35,170 bases of DNA from a bacterium (GCA_039961635.1 JABRWB010000060.1:1-35170); one strand, 5' to 3'. Counted from the stretch's first letter, positions 23,813 to 33,084 are shown. Numbers and translations: made by a program. Notes: generated by a model not told the origin, from the letters alone.

Positions 23813-25524
23813 TCGGCCACGTCCGGTTTCACCACCTCCACCACCACCGCGCTCGGGTACTCGCTCGTGTGCCACACAACTTGATGCGCGACTTGCCAAT
23901 CCGTCGCGTCCGCCTGCGGCTCCTTCGTGTTCAGGTGGCGGCAGAACTTGGGCACCGCGCTGGACGACACTTCGAGCCTAATCGAATGCCCGCGCAAAAA
24001 CCTTATCCCAGTCGCCCACATGTCCACGACGACTTTGTACACCTTGCCCGGCTCCAGCCACTCGGGAGATTCGAGCGAGTTGCGGAATTCCGCCCGCTGT
24101 ATGCCATCGCAAAGCTGGATCGCGCGGCCGTTCGGCCACACGTCCACCAGCTTCGCGGTGAAGTCCGTCGCCGGAACGTCCGTCGAGATGTAAAGCTCCG
24201 CGAACACACGCCCGCAAATCACAACGTCTTCTTCGAGTGGCGCGGTCGTGTACACAAGCACGTCCGGCCTGCGCTCGATGGATTGCTGGTCGGTCGCCTC
24301 GCCGAGTTGAAGCGCGACGGGATCGGTCACGTACGGGACGGGATTCGCGGGATCGTAAGTGAATAAATCGCAATCCGCGGCGTCTACATCTCCTTGCCTC
24401 TGTGCCTCTGTGGTTAATTTGCCATCCCCGAACAGCGAATTCGCGTTCCCGCCGCTGGATAAATACAGCCGCTTCGTTTCCGCGCCGGTAGGCGGCCAGT
24501 CGTCGAATCCGTGCCAGCGGTTTTCTCCCATCAGGAAGATGCGGCACCGCGGTTCGCCGCCCAGTCCATGATCCTCACCCGCGAGATACTTTGCAAAGAA
24601 TTTCAACCGGATGGCATTCAGGTCTATAACCGCGCCCGCGCCGAAGTCCACCTCCCCCACTACGCTGGATACGTTCACCTTGTGCGGCCACGGCCCGATG
24701 ACGAGCATCTGCGCATCGCGCGCCTCCGCGGTCGCGGCTTCCCGGCGCATTTTCGGATAGTTGATGTACGTCGAAATCCCGTCGTCGTCGTACCAGCCGC
24801 ATATGTGCAGCGCGGGGATGTCTACGCGCCCCAGCTTGTCCATGTAGCAGACTTCCTTCCACCAGTCGTCCAGCGCCGGGTGATCGCACCAGTTCTGCCA
24901 GGTCGCGCTTTCCATCCCCGCCGCCTTGTCCAGCGTCCGAAGCGGCAGGTGCAGGAACAAATCCTTCCAGTTCGCGACTCCGGTGTTCTGATTCACTCGC
25001 CCATGCACCATCAAAGCCCAGACAACCATGTTCCAAAACAGCGCTCCGTTTTGGTAAGGCACGTTGATTACTGGATCGGGAAGCGGAACTATCGGGCATA
25101 TCGCTTTGAGCGCCGGATGCCTGTCGTACGCGACCACCCAAGTGCAGTAGCCCTCGTAGCTCCCACCGGTTACGCCTACGCTGCCGTTGCAGAAGTCCTG
25201 CGCGGCCAGCCACGCGATCGTGTCCATTCCGTCGTTGCGCTCGCTCCTGAAAGGCTCCCACTCGCCCTCGCTGTCGTATCGCCCGCGGCAGTCCTGGAAC
25301 GCGCACGCGAATCCGCGCCGCGCGAAATAAAGCAGCCGCTCCGCGCGCTGCGCGTCGCTGTTCCCATAAGGCGTGCGTGTGAGCAAAACCGGCCACGGCC
25401 CGGAGTGATTCGCGTTGCCTTTCGGGATGAACAGATCGGTCGAAAGCCGGATGCCGTCGCGCATCGGCACCATCGCATGGACGAGATGCTCGATTTCGTA
25501 TTCGGGAACAGAAGTTGTTATCAA
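23809..25524 (-). CDS. CocE/NonD-type alpha/beta hydrolase (X-Pro dipeptidyl-peptidase S15 family)
   Basis: The 571-residue protein begins with the family N-terminus (VPMRDGIRLSTDLFIPKG, LLTRTPYG) and has the nucleophile elbow GGSYEGY with Ser122. An acidic stretch GWYDDD and GPWPHK provide the likely Asp and His of the triad. The C-terminal third is the jelly-roll domain of the family (RGHSIRLEVSSS). Such enzymes cleave acyl esters, or beta-lactam or dipeptide substrates; specificity cannot be told. TTG 25524 is the start, with GAGAGG 6 nt before it. An in-frame insertion of a widespread repeat (24391-24420) encodes the linker LTTEAQRQ between catalytic and jelly-roll parts. No signal peptide, so cytoplasmic. 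Confidence 0.87.
   Translation of the reverse strand: MITTSVPEYEIEHLVHAMVPMRDGIRLSTDLFIPKGNANHSGPWPVLLTRTPYGNSDAQRAERLLYFARRGFACAFQDCRGRYDSEGEWEPFRSERNDGMDTIAWLAAQDFCNGSVGVTGGSYEGYCTWVVAYDRHPALKAICPIVPLPDPVINVPYQNGALFWNMVVWALMVHGRVNQNTGVANWKDLFLHLPLRTLDKAAGMESATWQNWCDHPALDDWWKEVCYMDKLGRVDIPALHICGWYDDDGISTYINYPKMRREAATAEARDAQMLVIGPWPHKVNVSSVVGEVDFGAGAVIDLNAIRLKFFAKYLAGEDHGLGGEPRCRIFLMGENRWHGFDDWPPTGAETKRLYLSSGGNANSLFGDGKLTTEAQRQGDVDAADCDLFTYDPANPVPYVTDPVALQLGEATDQQSIERRPDVLVYTTAPLEEDVVICGRVFAELYISTDVPATDFTAKLVDVWPNGRAIQLCDGIQRAEFRNSLESPEWLEPGKVYKVVVDMWATGIRFLRGHSIRLEVSSSAVPKFCRHLNTKEPQADATDWQVAHQVVWHTSEYPSAVVVEVVKPDVAD
24391..24420. repeat. Dispersed repeat of the CCTCTGTGCCTCTGTGGTTAA type inside a CDS
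   Basis: The plus strand reads GCCTCTGTGCCTCTGTGG then TTAATTT, itself an 8-nt tandem (CCTCTGTG twice). On the coding strand it gives LTTEAQRQ. From memory this DNA and its TTEAQR peptide recur in many environmental bacterial genomes as a dispersed repeat. It interrupts a segment where other CocE proteins have a variable linker. Confidence 0.6.
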
Positions 25525-25569
25525 AGCTTTGCCTCTCTTGCATGTCGGCCAAGGCCGATTAGCCGCGGA

Positions 25570-25598
25570 ATTCTATCCTTTGAGCAATGGCCGGTCAA
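25570..25598 (-). promoter_or_regulatory. Promoter of the CocE/NonD hydrolase gene
   Basis: Minus-strand TTGACC (25598-25593), a 17-bp spacer and TAGAAT (25575-25570). The leader would be about 39 nt, long enough for the GAGAGG ribosome site used by the TTG start. Confidence 0.75.
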
Positions 25599-25686
25599 TC
25601 AAATCCGAAAGGCTGTTTTCCATTTTCGGTTTCCGAACGGTTTTGCGGTCTCGCGCGCATAAGCGAGGCAAATCGTCCTGATTGTC

Positions 25687-25695
25687 TGCTATAAT
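25687..25695 (+). promoter_or_regulatory. Extended -10 promoter of the Hsp70 operon
   Basis: TGcTATAAT is a perfect extended -10 element. The predicted start site is about 28 nt before the ATG at 25730. No CIRCE-like repeat is seen next to it, so heat regulation by HrcA is not evident. Confidence 0.6.
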
Positions 25696-25729
25696 GAGCT
25701 GTTTATAGCCCTTCCGGGACGTGTGGTAG

Positions 25730-28700
25730 ATGCCGCAGCTGAAAAAAGGAGTTTTGGTCAAGAAGCTGGACGCTGTCCGCGCGGCCGCATCCAAGGGCAA
25801 GGACATAGAAAAGCTGGTGACCGACTCCCTCGTCGAATCCGGCAATGACTTGAGCGAGGAGGATCGCAAGGCTCTCAACGGCCTAAGATTCGAGCTTGCC
25901 AAGTTCTGGTGGGAGAACAACCGCAAAACTGAAGCTCTGGATACGTTGCTGGAGTTTTTCGACGGTTATGTCGAAGAAGACTGGACCGCCCAAGCCGCCG
26001 ATTGGATACGAAACGACCAAATCACGGACATCAAGTACCGTCCGATTCTCGAAAAGCGGCTGGAAATAGCTCCCGAAGACCGCCGGGCCAACCTATCGCT
26101 GGCGAAAATGGTTGCCGACCTTCCTTCGCCAACGGATGAAGACATTGACATTGTCGTCCGCGCGGTCAAAGAGCATCCTCTTTGGAAGGGCGGCTCAAGC
26201 ATACTTTCCATCCGTTACCTTGCCGAGGGCAGAACCGACGCCGAAGCGCTGGACGTTTATAAAAACGCATATCGCCACAACAAGGACAACGAAGAACTTG
26301 TCAGGATTCTTACTCAATCGCTTATAGAAAACCAGGACAAGAGCGAGTTCGCGCTCAAGTTTTACCGCGACCAGCTTGACGCGGGCCGCGACGTCCCGAA
26401 AGCCCTGGGGCTGCTGTGCGACGCCTATTTGGAAAAAGGCGAAATTTCTCCCACCACTTGGCCTTTCATCGCTGACGCGCTCGGACGGGGAATGCTATCT
26501 CCCGAAGGCGTCAAACACGTCAGCGATTTCATCCTGACCCAGGAAAAGTCTTACTTCAATAGGCGCGACCTGGCGGAGCAGGTTTACGAACGCGGCTACC
26601 GCGGCCAAGAGCTGCTGCAGTATCTTGCCGACGAGTATGCAAGCGAGCTCGATATTTCAGAGCGCACCATCCCGTTGTTTCAGGACGCGTTCAAGCAGCA
26701 CGCGCTCTCCAAGCGCAGCATACGCGCGCTGACCGAGCACTTTCTTGGAAGGGATGACAGGGGGGATTTTGCCTGCCGAGTGTATGAAACGTACCTTTCG
26801 ATGGTACCGGAGCTTCCCCAGCGAAAGCTGTACGAGCTTTTGGCGCAGCACTATATCCAGCTGGGCAGGGCTGACGAACAGGCGAAAAAAATATACGAGG
26901 AAGCGCTTACCACCGATCCGGACAATCCGGAAATCATCCGCATGCTCGCCATTACTTACCTCGCCTACCACACGGATACGCAAGCCGCCATAGATATTTA
27001 TCGCCGCGCGTTCAATATCGTTACCGACGATTTCACGCGTGAGAAAATCGCGTTGATTCTTGCCGAGCACAACGTAAAGATAAAGCGGTTCGACGAAACC
27101 ACGCTCGAATATCTGATGACGCTGAAGGGAGCTTATCCCGCGCATCTGGAGCAGCAGTTTTCTGAAGCGCTCGGATATTGCTTCATGAATCTGGACAGGC
27201 ACGACGAGGATGCGAAGCGGCATTATCAGCGCCTGTACAAATCATCGACGAATCCGCCGGCAAGGCTCATTCGGGTACTCGCCCAAATTGCAGTCGAAGA
27301 GCACCAAGAAGGGAAACCTTACTCGTCCGAAGAAATCAGGCTCTTCGAACAGGTTTTCGAACTCGAGCGCTTTTCGTGCGATCCCGAAGTGGGCTTCGCT
27401 CTGTTGACACACAGATTAAAGGAAAATATAGAAGACCCGAGACTTACTCAATACGCCGTGCGTTGTTTTGAAGCCGACCGCGCGAGGCTGGTCAAGCTTT
27501 TGGGTGAAAACGGCCGACCGAATCTACTCGTGGGCATAGGCGACTTTTACGCGGAAAAGTTCAATTACGAACAAGCCACCGTTGCCTACAAGGACGCGGC
27601 CGAGCAGACCAATCTGGATTCGGCCAAGTACCGCTTCGCCAAGATGCTGATTATCGGCGGAGACGCGAAAGGCGCGCTGTCCATTCTTAGCAAGCTCAGC
27701 ATCGGTGGAAAGAAGGACGAAGCGCAGAACCTGTATTGGCGCGGTGTATGCCACCTGACACTCGAAGATCACCGTTCGGCCGCGGAGTGTTTCAATCGAA
27801 TCGCCGAAGATGCGGAGATGGCGTCTCACATTCCCGGCTACCTGATCAAGTTGCGGCGCGGCCAGGCGCAGGAACTAAACTTCGAATGGCAAAATGCAAG
27901 GGCAAGCTACCGCGAAGTTTTGGACGATCCGGAGGCGCGAAACTTTCATCGCTGGGCGGAAATCGAAATCTCGATGCTTTATCTCAAAGAGAAACGATAC
28001 GAAGAAGCGCTGGCGCAGACCGAGGCATCGTACAACAAGAACCGCACGGGCCGGGCGGAAAGCAGGTATTATTCGACCGCTCTTTTTTATTGCGGGGCGA
28101 CAGCGCTGAAGGAAGGCGACATCAAAAAAGCCACGTCCCTGCTTTTCCAGAGTGTTCAAGTGGATATGGGCGACAGGCTGATCCGCGACGTGATTACCGA
28201 CCTGCTTTTGATTGAGGGCGAAAAGGCGTTTTTCGCGAGGGATTTCGAACGGGCTCGCAAACTTCTGGAAACGTCGCTGGCGATTCTGCCTCGCAGAATT
28301 GACACCCGCTCGCTTCTGGCTTTCGCTTGTCACGAGCTGCGCGATTATGACCAGGCAATACTGCATTATGTGAATGTTCCCTGGGACCAGGTGCCCGAAG
28401 AGCTGGAACAAAGTCAAGCATATGCCTATTTTTCAAGCAAAAGGCTTGAAAAGGCATGGCGCGTTTTCGCCGACCTGCTGCGGAAGGGGAAATTCAACAA
28501 GGCCGATTTGCCACTGCTTTTCGCCAGTTACCTGTCAGACCCCGTTTGGGAAGGAGCCAAGGTTTTTAAGGATATTGAATTCGATGACGATACCATCGAA
28601 TTCGCCCAGCTTTATGTCCACGACGGCCAGTACAAACGGGCGCTGGAGCTTCTCTCGAAGCTGGCCAAAACCGACGAGTACAAGAATGACTTGCGTATAT

Positions 28701-29689
28701 TTTGGTTCCAGGGGCTGGCGAATGCCAAGCTGGGCAATCGCGAAATGGCCGTCCACTTCTGGCGCGAAATATTGAAAAACGCCGACCGTCCGGATGTCGA
28801 CAAGAGCAAGCGGATGCAGGAGTACCTTGAAATCGGACTTGCGTTCCTGGAGTCCGGCTATGCAAAGGAAGCAATGCAAACCTGGGAAGCATTGGCCGGC
28901 ATCGATCCGCATTTCGAGCACTTGCCGAAGTTGTACGCGGAAACACTATCGTTGAACGCGTACCAGCTCGTGCGCAAGGCCGACCAGGTTAAAACGGCGA
29001 TTAGCGAATGGAAAAAGGCGCTTCAATATGACCCGAAGAACATGCGGCTCATCCAGAATCTCGCCATCGCGTACTGGCAGATGGACGATTTTGGCAACAG
29101 CACCAGGTTCTGGAACCGGATGATCGACTGGTGGAAAAAAGAACTGGAGCGCAAGCCCAGGCAGAATGCCGTTTACAGCGTTTACATAGCGGAAATCCAG
29201 CGCGTGCTGACCGATTTGATCACAACGAAAGGCAAGGCGGAGCACGACCTCGCCAAGGTACGCACCGAAGATGTGATTGACTACTACCAGAAAGCAAACA
29301 AGTTTTACTGGCTGCTCAATCTGGACAAGCGTGCAAGCATCCCGCAAATCGAACGCGCTTACTTCCGGCTTGTTAAAATTTTCAATCCGGAGCGTTTCGC
29401 GGATGATTTCATGCTGCTCGAAGAGGCCTACGCCAACCTGACGGATTCCGCGAAGAAGGAGAAAATCGATCTTTTCGCCTACAACCCGTTGTACTTGGAT
29501 GAGCTTAGAACGACGGTCTGGGGCGGCAAACACGTCAACGTGTTCGGCGCCTTGAAGATAAAGGTCAATCCGCCGCTGCCCAGATACACCTACCTCAAGC
29601 CGTCGGGACTGGACTGGAACGAGGTAATGGACAAAGTCACGGAGCGCCTAAAACTGAATCTCAAGCTGCCCGACTGGAATCTCGTGTGA
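25730..29689 (+). CDS. Giant TPR protein with a C-terminal degenerate J-like domain
   Basis: The 1319-residue soluble protein is mostly helical TPR repeats (for example LYELLAQHYIQLGRADEQAKKIYEE and MRLIQNLAIAYWQMDDFGNSTRFW). Residues about 1190-1249 read like a DnaJ J domain: KFYWLLNLDKRAS, QIERAYFRLVKIF, then FMLLEEAYANLTDSAKKEKIDLF. At the place of the essential HPD tripeptide it has NPE (1219-1221). A conserved-looking 70-residue tail follows. It is the first gene of a GrpE-DnaK operon and overlaps the GrpE gene. I infer that the TPRs bind a client or scaffold and that the J-like domain docks on the operon's Hsp70, perhaps without stimulating its ATPase. No signal peptide or membrane helix. 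Confidence 0.8.
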   Translation: MPQLKKGVLVKKLDAVRAAASKGKDIEKLVTDSLVESGNDLSEEDRKALNGLRFELAKFWWENNRKTEALDTLLEFFDGYVEEDWTAQAADWIRNDQITDIKYRPILEKRLEIAPEDRRANLSLAKMVADLPSPTDEDIDIVVRAVKEHPLWKGGSSILSIRYLAEGRTDAEALDVYKNAYRHNKDNEELVRILTQSLIENQDKSEFALKFYRDQLDAGRDVPKALGLLCDAYLEKGEISPTTWPFIADALGRGMLSPEGVKHVSDFILTQEKSYFNRRDLAEQVYERGYRGQELLQYLADEYASELDISERTIPLFQDAFKQHALSKRSIRALTEHFLGRDDRGDFACRVYETYLSMVPELPQRKLYELLAQHYIQLGRADEQAKKIYEEALTTDPDNPEIIRMLAITYLAYHTDTQAAIDIYRRAFNIVTDDFTREKIALILAEHNVKIKRFDETTLEYLMTLKGAYPAHLEQQFSEALGYCFMNLDRHDEDAKRHYQRLYKSSTNPPARLIRVLAQIAVEEHQEGKPYSSEEIRLFEQVFELERFSCDPEVGFALLTHRLKENIEDPRLTQYAVRCFEADRARLVKLLGENGRPNLLVGIGDFYAEKFNYEQATVAYKDAAEQTNLDSAKYRFAKMLIIGGDAKGALSILSKLSIGGKKDEAQNLYWRGVCHLTLEDHRSAAECFNRIAEDAEMASHIPGYLIKLRRGQAQELNFEWQNARASYREVLDDPEARNFHRWAEIEISMLYLKEKRYEEALAQTEASYNKNRTGRAESRYYSTALFYCGATALKEGDIKKATSLLFQSVQVDMGDRLIRDVITDLLLIEGEKAFFARDFERARKLLETSLAILPRRIDTRSLLAFACHELRDYDQAILHYVNVPWDQVPEELEQSQAYAYFSSKRLEKAWRVFADLLRKGKFNKADLPLLFASYLSDPVWEGAKVFKDIEFDDDTIEFAQLYVHDGQYKRALELLSKLAKTDEYKNDLRIFWFQGLANAKLGNREMAVHFWREILKNADRPDVDKSKRMQEYLEIGLAFLESGYAKEAMQTWEALAGIDPHFEHLPKLYAETLSLNAYQLVRKADQVKTAISEWKKALQYDPKNMRLIQNLAIAYWQMDDFGNSTRFWNRMIDWWKKELERKPRQNAVYSVYIAEIQRVLTDLITTKGKAEHDLAKVRTEDVIDYYQKANKFYWLLNLDKRASIPQIERAYFRLVKIFNPERFADDFMLLEEAYANLTDSAKKEKIDLFAYNPLYLDELRTTVWGGKHVNVFGALKIKVNPPLPRYTYLKPSGLDWNEVMDKVTERLKLNLKLPDWNLV

Positions 29690-30537
29690 TGAAACGAGCG
29701 GTCGATCGCGTTGACTTCACAAGGGAGCAATACTATACTGCCCCGATTGGCGGGACCGATTGGCAACGGCGGGAAGCCGGCGAGCCGCGCGAGTCGCTCT
29801 TCTCGATCAAGGCCGAGTTGGCCCGGCTATCACTGCACATTGAACGATTGGGCAAGGAAGAGGAGCGGCTCGCAGCCGAGGTCAGAAACGCGGCCGAAGG
29901 GTCGGTCGCTCTTCGAGCCGAAGTCGAAGCCAAATCGAACGAAATCCAATCGAGGCTGGACAGCCTTAGGGCGCTTTTTGCAACCAGGCTTGCTTCAATT
30001 CTTCCGGCCATAAAGGATGCCGCTTCGAACTTGGACGAATCCCTGAAATCCGAGCTGGCGGCGCTGGCAAGGCTTGTGGAGTCGCGGGCGCCTTCGGATG
30101 GCCAGGGGATGTCTCTTGCTCCCGACTTTGCCGGTCAGCTGAACCGTATCGAATCCTCGCTTGCTCTTAAAGACAGGATCGAAACGGAAGCAATCCAGAA
30201 GCGCGAAATTCTGGACATGATTGCGGTCGTAGACTCCTTTGACAGGCTGCTTTCGTTTTTGGAATCAAGCGGCGAATCGCCCTCCGAATCCTGGGCGGTG
30301 GGAGTTAAAAGCATCCACAAGCTGCTTCTGGAACTCCTGGCAAAGCGCGGGGTAAAACCGATAGAAGAGTTGGACAAGTTCGATCCGCATATACATCAAG
30401 CAATTGGCACCGTGGACAGTCCCGACTTGCCGGAGGGCGCCATCGCCAAAGTGCTTCTGCGGGGATTTCTTGTAAAGGGTAAAGTGTTAAGATGCGCCGA
30501 GGTGGTGGTGGTTCGCCGCAAAGGCGTCGGCAGTTAA
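29689..30537 (+). CDS. GrpE-like nucleotide exchange factor with long N-terminal coiled coil
   Basis: The C-terminal ~120 residues match GrpE: a helix with MIAVVDSFDRLLSFLES, KRGVKPIEELDKFDPHIHQAIG, then EGAIAKVLLRGFLVKGKVLRCAEVVV, the beta domain that opens the Hsp70 nucleotide cleft. The 282-residue protein is longer than ordinary GrpE (about 190-200). Its first ~160 residues are charged coiled coil after a Trp/Tyr-containing head. ATG 29689 is used (TGATG overlap with the upstream stop); GTG 29686 is the alternative. The gene serves the DnaK encoded 42 nt downstream. Confidence 0.85.
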   Translation: MKRAVDRVDFTREQYYTAPIGGTDWQRREAGEPRESLFSIKAELARLSLHIERLGKEEERLAAEVRNAAEGSVALRAEVEAKSNEIQSRLDSLRALFATRLASILPAIKDAASNLDESLKSELAALARLVESRAPSDGQGMSLAPDFAGQLNRIESSLALKDRIETEAIQKREILDMIAVVDSFDRLLSFLESSGESPSESWAVGVKSIHKLLLELLAKRGVKPIEELDKFDPHIHQAIGTVDSPDLPEGAIAKVLLRGFLVKGKVLRCAEVVVVRRKGVGS

Positions 30538-30579
30538 TACCCCCGGACCGCCGGGGAAACCGATTGTGGAGCAGGTGAC

Positions 30580-32322
30580 ATGGGGAACATCGTAGGCATT
30601 GATCTGGGCACGACAAACTCGCTGATCGCGACCATCTGGAACGGCGAGCCGACGCTGATACCGAACGAGCGCGGCAGTTACATCACGCCGTCCGTAGTCG
30701 GATTCACCGAAACCGGCGAACTGCTGGTTGGCGAGCCGGCCAAAAACCAGCTCGTCGCCAATCCGGAGCGTACGGTCGCTTCCATCAAGCGCTTGATGGG
30801 GAGCGAGCGCAGGATCACAATCGGCGACAAAGACTTTTCGCCCCAGGAAATCAGCGCGGTAATCCTGAAAAAGCTCAAGCTCGACGCTGAAACCTTTCTG
30901 GGCTCACAGGTGGAGGAAGCGGTTATAACGGTTCCCGCATACTTCACCGACGCGCAGCGTCAGGCGACCAAGGACGCCGGCGAAATAGCCGGCTTCAAAG
31001 TGGAACGCATCATAAACGAGCCTACGGCCGCCGCGCTGGCGTATGGTTTCGACAAAGTCGAGGCGAAAACGATTCTCGTCTACGACCTCGGAGGCGGCAC
31101 TCTCGATGTCTCCATAATCAAACTGTTCGAGGGCGCGTTCAAGGTGCTGGCCACGGCCGGCATCAACACGTTGGGCGGCGACGACTTCGATTACCGCATC
31201 GTAGAGTACCTGATCGAGCAATTCAAGCAAAAAGAAAAGGTGGATATCAACACGATTCCCGATCTCGCCCAACAGCGCTCGATCAAGCAGAGGTTGAAGG
31301 AAGCGGCGGAACTTGCGAAGATAGACCTCTCCAGTCTGCTTGAAACGAACATAAACCTTCCGTTCCTTTATACGGGCGGAGTGGAGCCGCTGCACCTGAA
31401 CGAAAATCTTACGCGGGCGAAGTTGGAAGAGCTTACGGCCGACCTTATAAACCGCACGACGCAGCCCATCGAAAGCTCGATGGCGGACGCAAAGCTGACG
31501 GTTGACGATATTGATGCCGTAATTCTTGTCGGCGGCCAAACCCGCATGCCGGCCATCCAGCGCCTGGTCAAGCAGGTTATGGGCAAAGATCCGCTGCGCG
31601 ACATCAATCCGGAGGAATGCGTCGCGACTGGCGCCGCGATCCAGGCGGGCATCAAACGCGGCCATCTGCAAGACCTTGTGGTGGTGGACGTGGCACCGTT
31701 CACCCTCGGCATCGAAGTCGAAGGCGGCCGCTTCAGCGAAATCATCCCGCGCAATACAAGCGTTCCGTGCAATCGCAAAAGAATTTACGTAACTACAGTG
31801 GACAACCAGACCGAAGCGCATATCCACGTGCTTCAGGGCGAAAGCCCCATGGCCGCGGAGAACACGAGCTTGGGCGAGTTCATCCTGACCGGCATCACCC
31901 CCGCGCCTAAAGGCGAATCGCTTGTCGAGGTAAATTTCGACTACGACGTCAACGGCATAGTCAAGGTAACCGCGCAGGACCGCCGCACCGGAACGGCGAA
32001 GAGCATTACCATCAAAAGTTCCAAGAGCCGCTTGACCGAGGAAGACGTTCGGATGGCCAAGCGCGACGTGAGCAAGTACACGGGCTCGATGTTGTCCCAG
32101 CGCGACAAGAGCAAGCTCTTCTTTGAAGGCGAAGGCGCACTCGACAAGGGAATCAAGATACTCAAGCGCGCGCAGGCCGGCGACATCCGGATGTCCGAAG
32201 GCTCGATGTCCAAACTTGAAACCGCATGCAAAGAGCTGAAGGAATCCCTGCTTTCCGGAGACGAAGGAAAGGTCGAATCCGCCCTTGAAATCGTTACCGG
32301 GTTCATCTCCGAATATTCGTAA
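30580..32322 (+). CDS. Hsp70 chaperone (DnaK-type, tail-less)
   Basis: The 580-residue protein has the full ATPase domain: GIDLGTTNS (6-14), RIINEPTAAALAYGFDK (143-159) and DLGGGTLDVSI (169-179). The interdomain linker (DLVVVDVAPFTLGIE) and the substrate-binding domain (RNTSVP, GEFILTGITPAPKG, VNFDYDVNGIVKVTAQD) follow. It lacks the Gram-negative-type insertion in the first lobe and the disordered C-terminal tail, so it is shorter than housekeeping DnaK (about 610-640). Arg143 matches the E. coli Arg167 J-domain contact, and the linker Asp is kept, so it should still accept J proteins. Third gene of the operon. A housekeeping dnaK may exist elsewhere, so the gene symbol is left open. Confidence 0.92.
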   Translation: MGNIVGIDLGTTNSLIATIWNGEPTLIPNERGSYITPSVVGFTETGELLVGEPAKNQLVANPERTVASIKRLMGSERRITIGDKDFSPQEISAVILKKLKLDAETFLGSQVEEAVITVPAYFTDAQRQATKDAGEIAGFKVERIINEPTAAALAYGFDKVEAKTILVYDLGGGTLDVSIIKLFEGAFKVLATAGINTLGGDDFDYRIVEYLIEQFKQKEKVDINTIPDLAQQRSIKQRLKEAAELAKIDLSSLLETNINLPFLYTGGVEPLHLNENLTRAKLEELTADLINRTTQPIESSMADAKLTVDDIDAVILVGGQTRMPAIQRLVKQVMGKDPLRDINPEECVATGAAIQAGIKRGHLQDLVVVDVAPFTLGIEVEGGRFSEIIPRNTSVPCNRKRIYVTTVDNQTEAHIHVLQGESPMAAENTSLGEFILTGITPAPKGESLVEVNFDYDVNGIVKVTAQDRRTGTAKSITIKSSKSRLTEEDVRMAKRDVSKYTGSMLSQRDKSKLFFEGEGALDKGIKILKRAQAGDIRMSEGSMSKLETACKELKESLLSGDEGKVESALEIVTGFISEYS

Positions 32323-32334
32323 CGGAGCCGGCTT

Positions 32335-33081
32335 ATGAACGGCGAAAACCTGGCCAGTTGTCCGGTATGCGGGGGCGAAATAGCGGCAGGCGCGTCCGTC
32401 TGCCCGGACTGCACCGCGGACATCAACTCCTTCCGAAAGCTCATCGAAGATGCGCGCCGCTATCTTGACGCGGCAAGGCTGGCGCTGGCGCGCGGCGACA
32501 AAAACGAAGTCGAAAGGCTGTGCACCGACGCGCTCAAGCTTTGGGACGGATGCGCCGGCGAAGCGAAGGCGCTTCTTGCAAAAACGGCAATAGTCTCCGG
32601 AGACTTCGAAGCCGCCCGAAAGCGGCTTTCGGAAATCCCCGAAGGCGCGGAAAGAGTACGCCTTGCGGAAGAACTTGAACGCGCGGAGCAAAAACTATTC
32701 GCCGCGGCGGAACGCTACAACGTCGCATTGACCTGCGCGCGAAAAGCTCAATACAGGGAGAGTATTTCCCAACTTGAAAAGGCAATTGAATTGGCGCCGG
32801 ATCTGAAACAGGCCTATCGCTTGCTTGCAAAAGCAAATATCGCCCTAGGCGATTTTGAAGCCGCGAGAGCCGCCGTTTCAAAAGGTCTTTTGAGATTTCC
32901 CGGGGATGCGGAACTTGCGCAACTGGAAACCGAATTTTCGGACGCCGGGAAGCCATTCAAGGGAGCAGTCGGATTTCCATTTGCCTCACCGGGATTCGTG
33001 GCCGCGATGCTTATGGCCCAGACCGCGCTTCTGGCAATCATTCTTGTTCTTCTGGCCGTAATCCTGTTTTCGTCCAAATGA
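32335..33081 (+). CDS. Zinc-ribbon/TPR tail-anchored protein of the Hsp70 operon
   Basis: The 248-residue protein has an N-terminal zinc ribbon (CPVCGGEIAAGASVCPDC, residues 9-26), then helical TPR-like repeats (about 35-205). A single C-terminal membrane helix (about 222-245) is followed by only SSK, a tail-anchored layout with the ribbon and TPRs in the cytoplasm. It lies 12 nt after the Hsp70 gene. I infer that it tethers the chaperone module to the inner membrane. No named family recognised. It shares the zinc-ribbon plus membrane-helix plan with the genes at 9444 and 10928. Confidence 0.75.
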   Translation: MNGENLASCPVCGGEIAAGASVCPDCTADINSFRKLIEDARRYLDAARLALARGDKNEVERLCTDALKLWDGCAGEAKALLAKTAIVSGDFEAARKRLSEIPEGAERVRLAEELERAEQKLFAAAERYNVALTCARKAQYRESISQLEKAIELAPDLKQAYRLLAKANIALGDFEAARAAVSKGLLRFPGDAELAQLETEFSDAGKPFKGAVGFPFASPGFVAAMLMAQTALLAIILVLLAVILFSSK

Positions 33082-33084
33082 CGA

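Noticed and set aside
24511-25662. Plus-strand open frame of 383 codons opposite the CocE gene
   Set aside because: Shadow of the hydrolase; it also runs through that gene's promoter.
30904-32691. Long minus-strand open frame (595 codons) across the Hsp70 gene
   Set aside because: It is antisense to a clear DnaK, has no family resemblance or ribosome site, and arises from the codon bias of the real gene.
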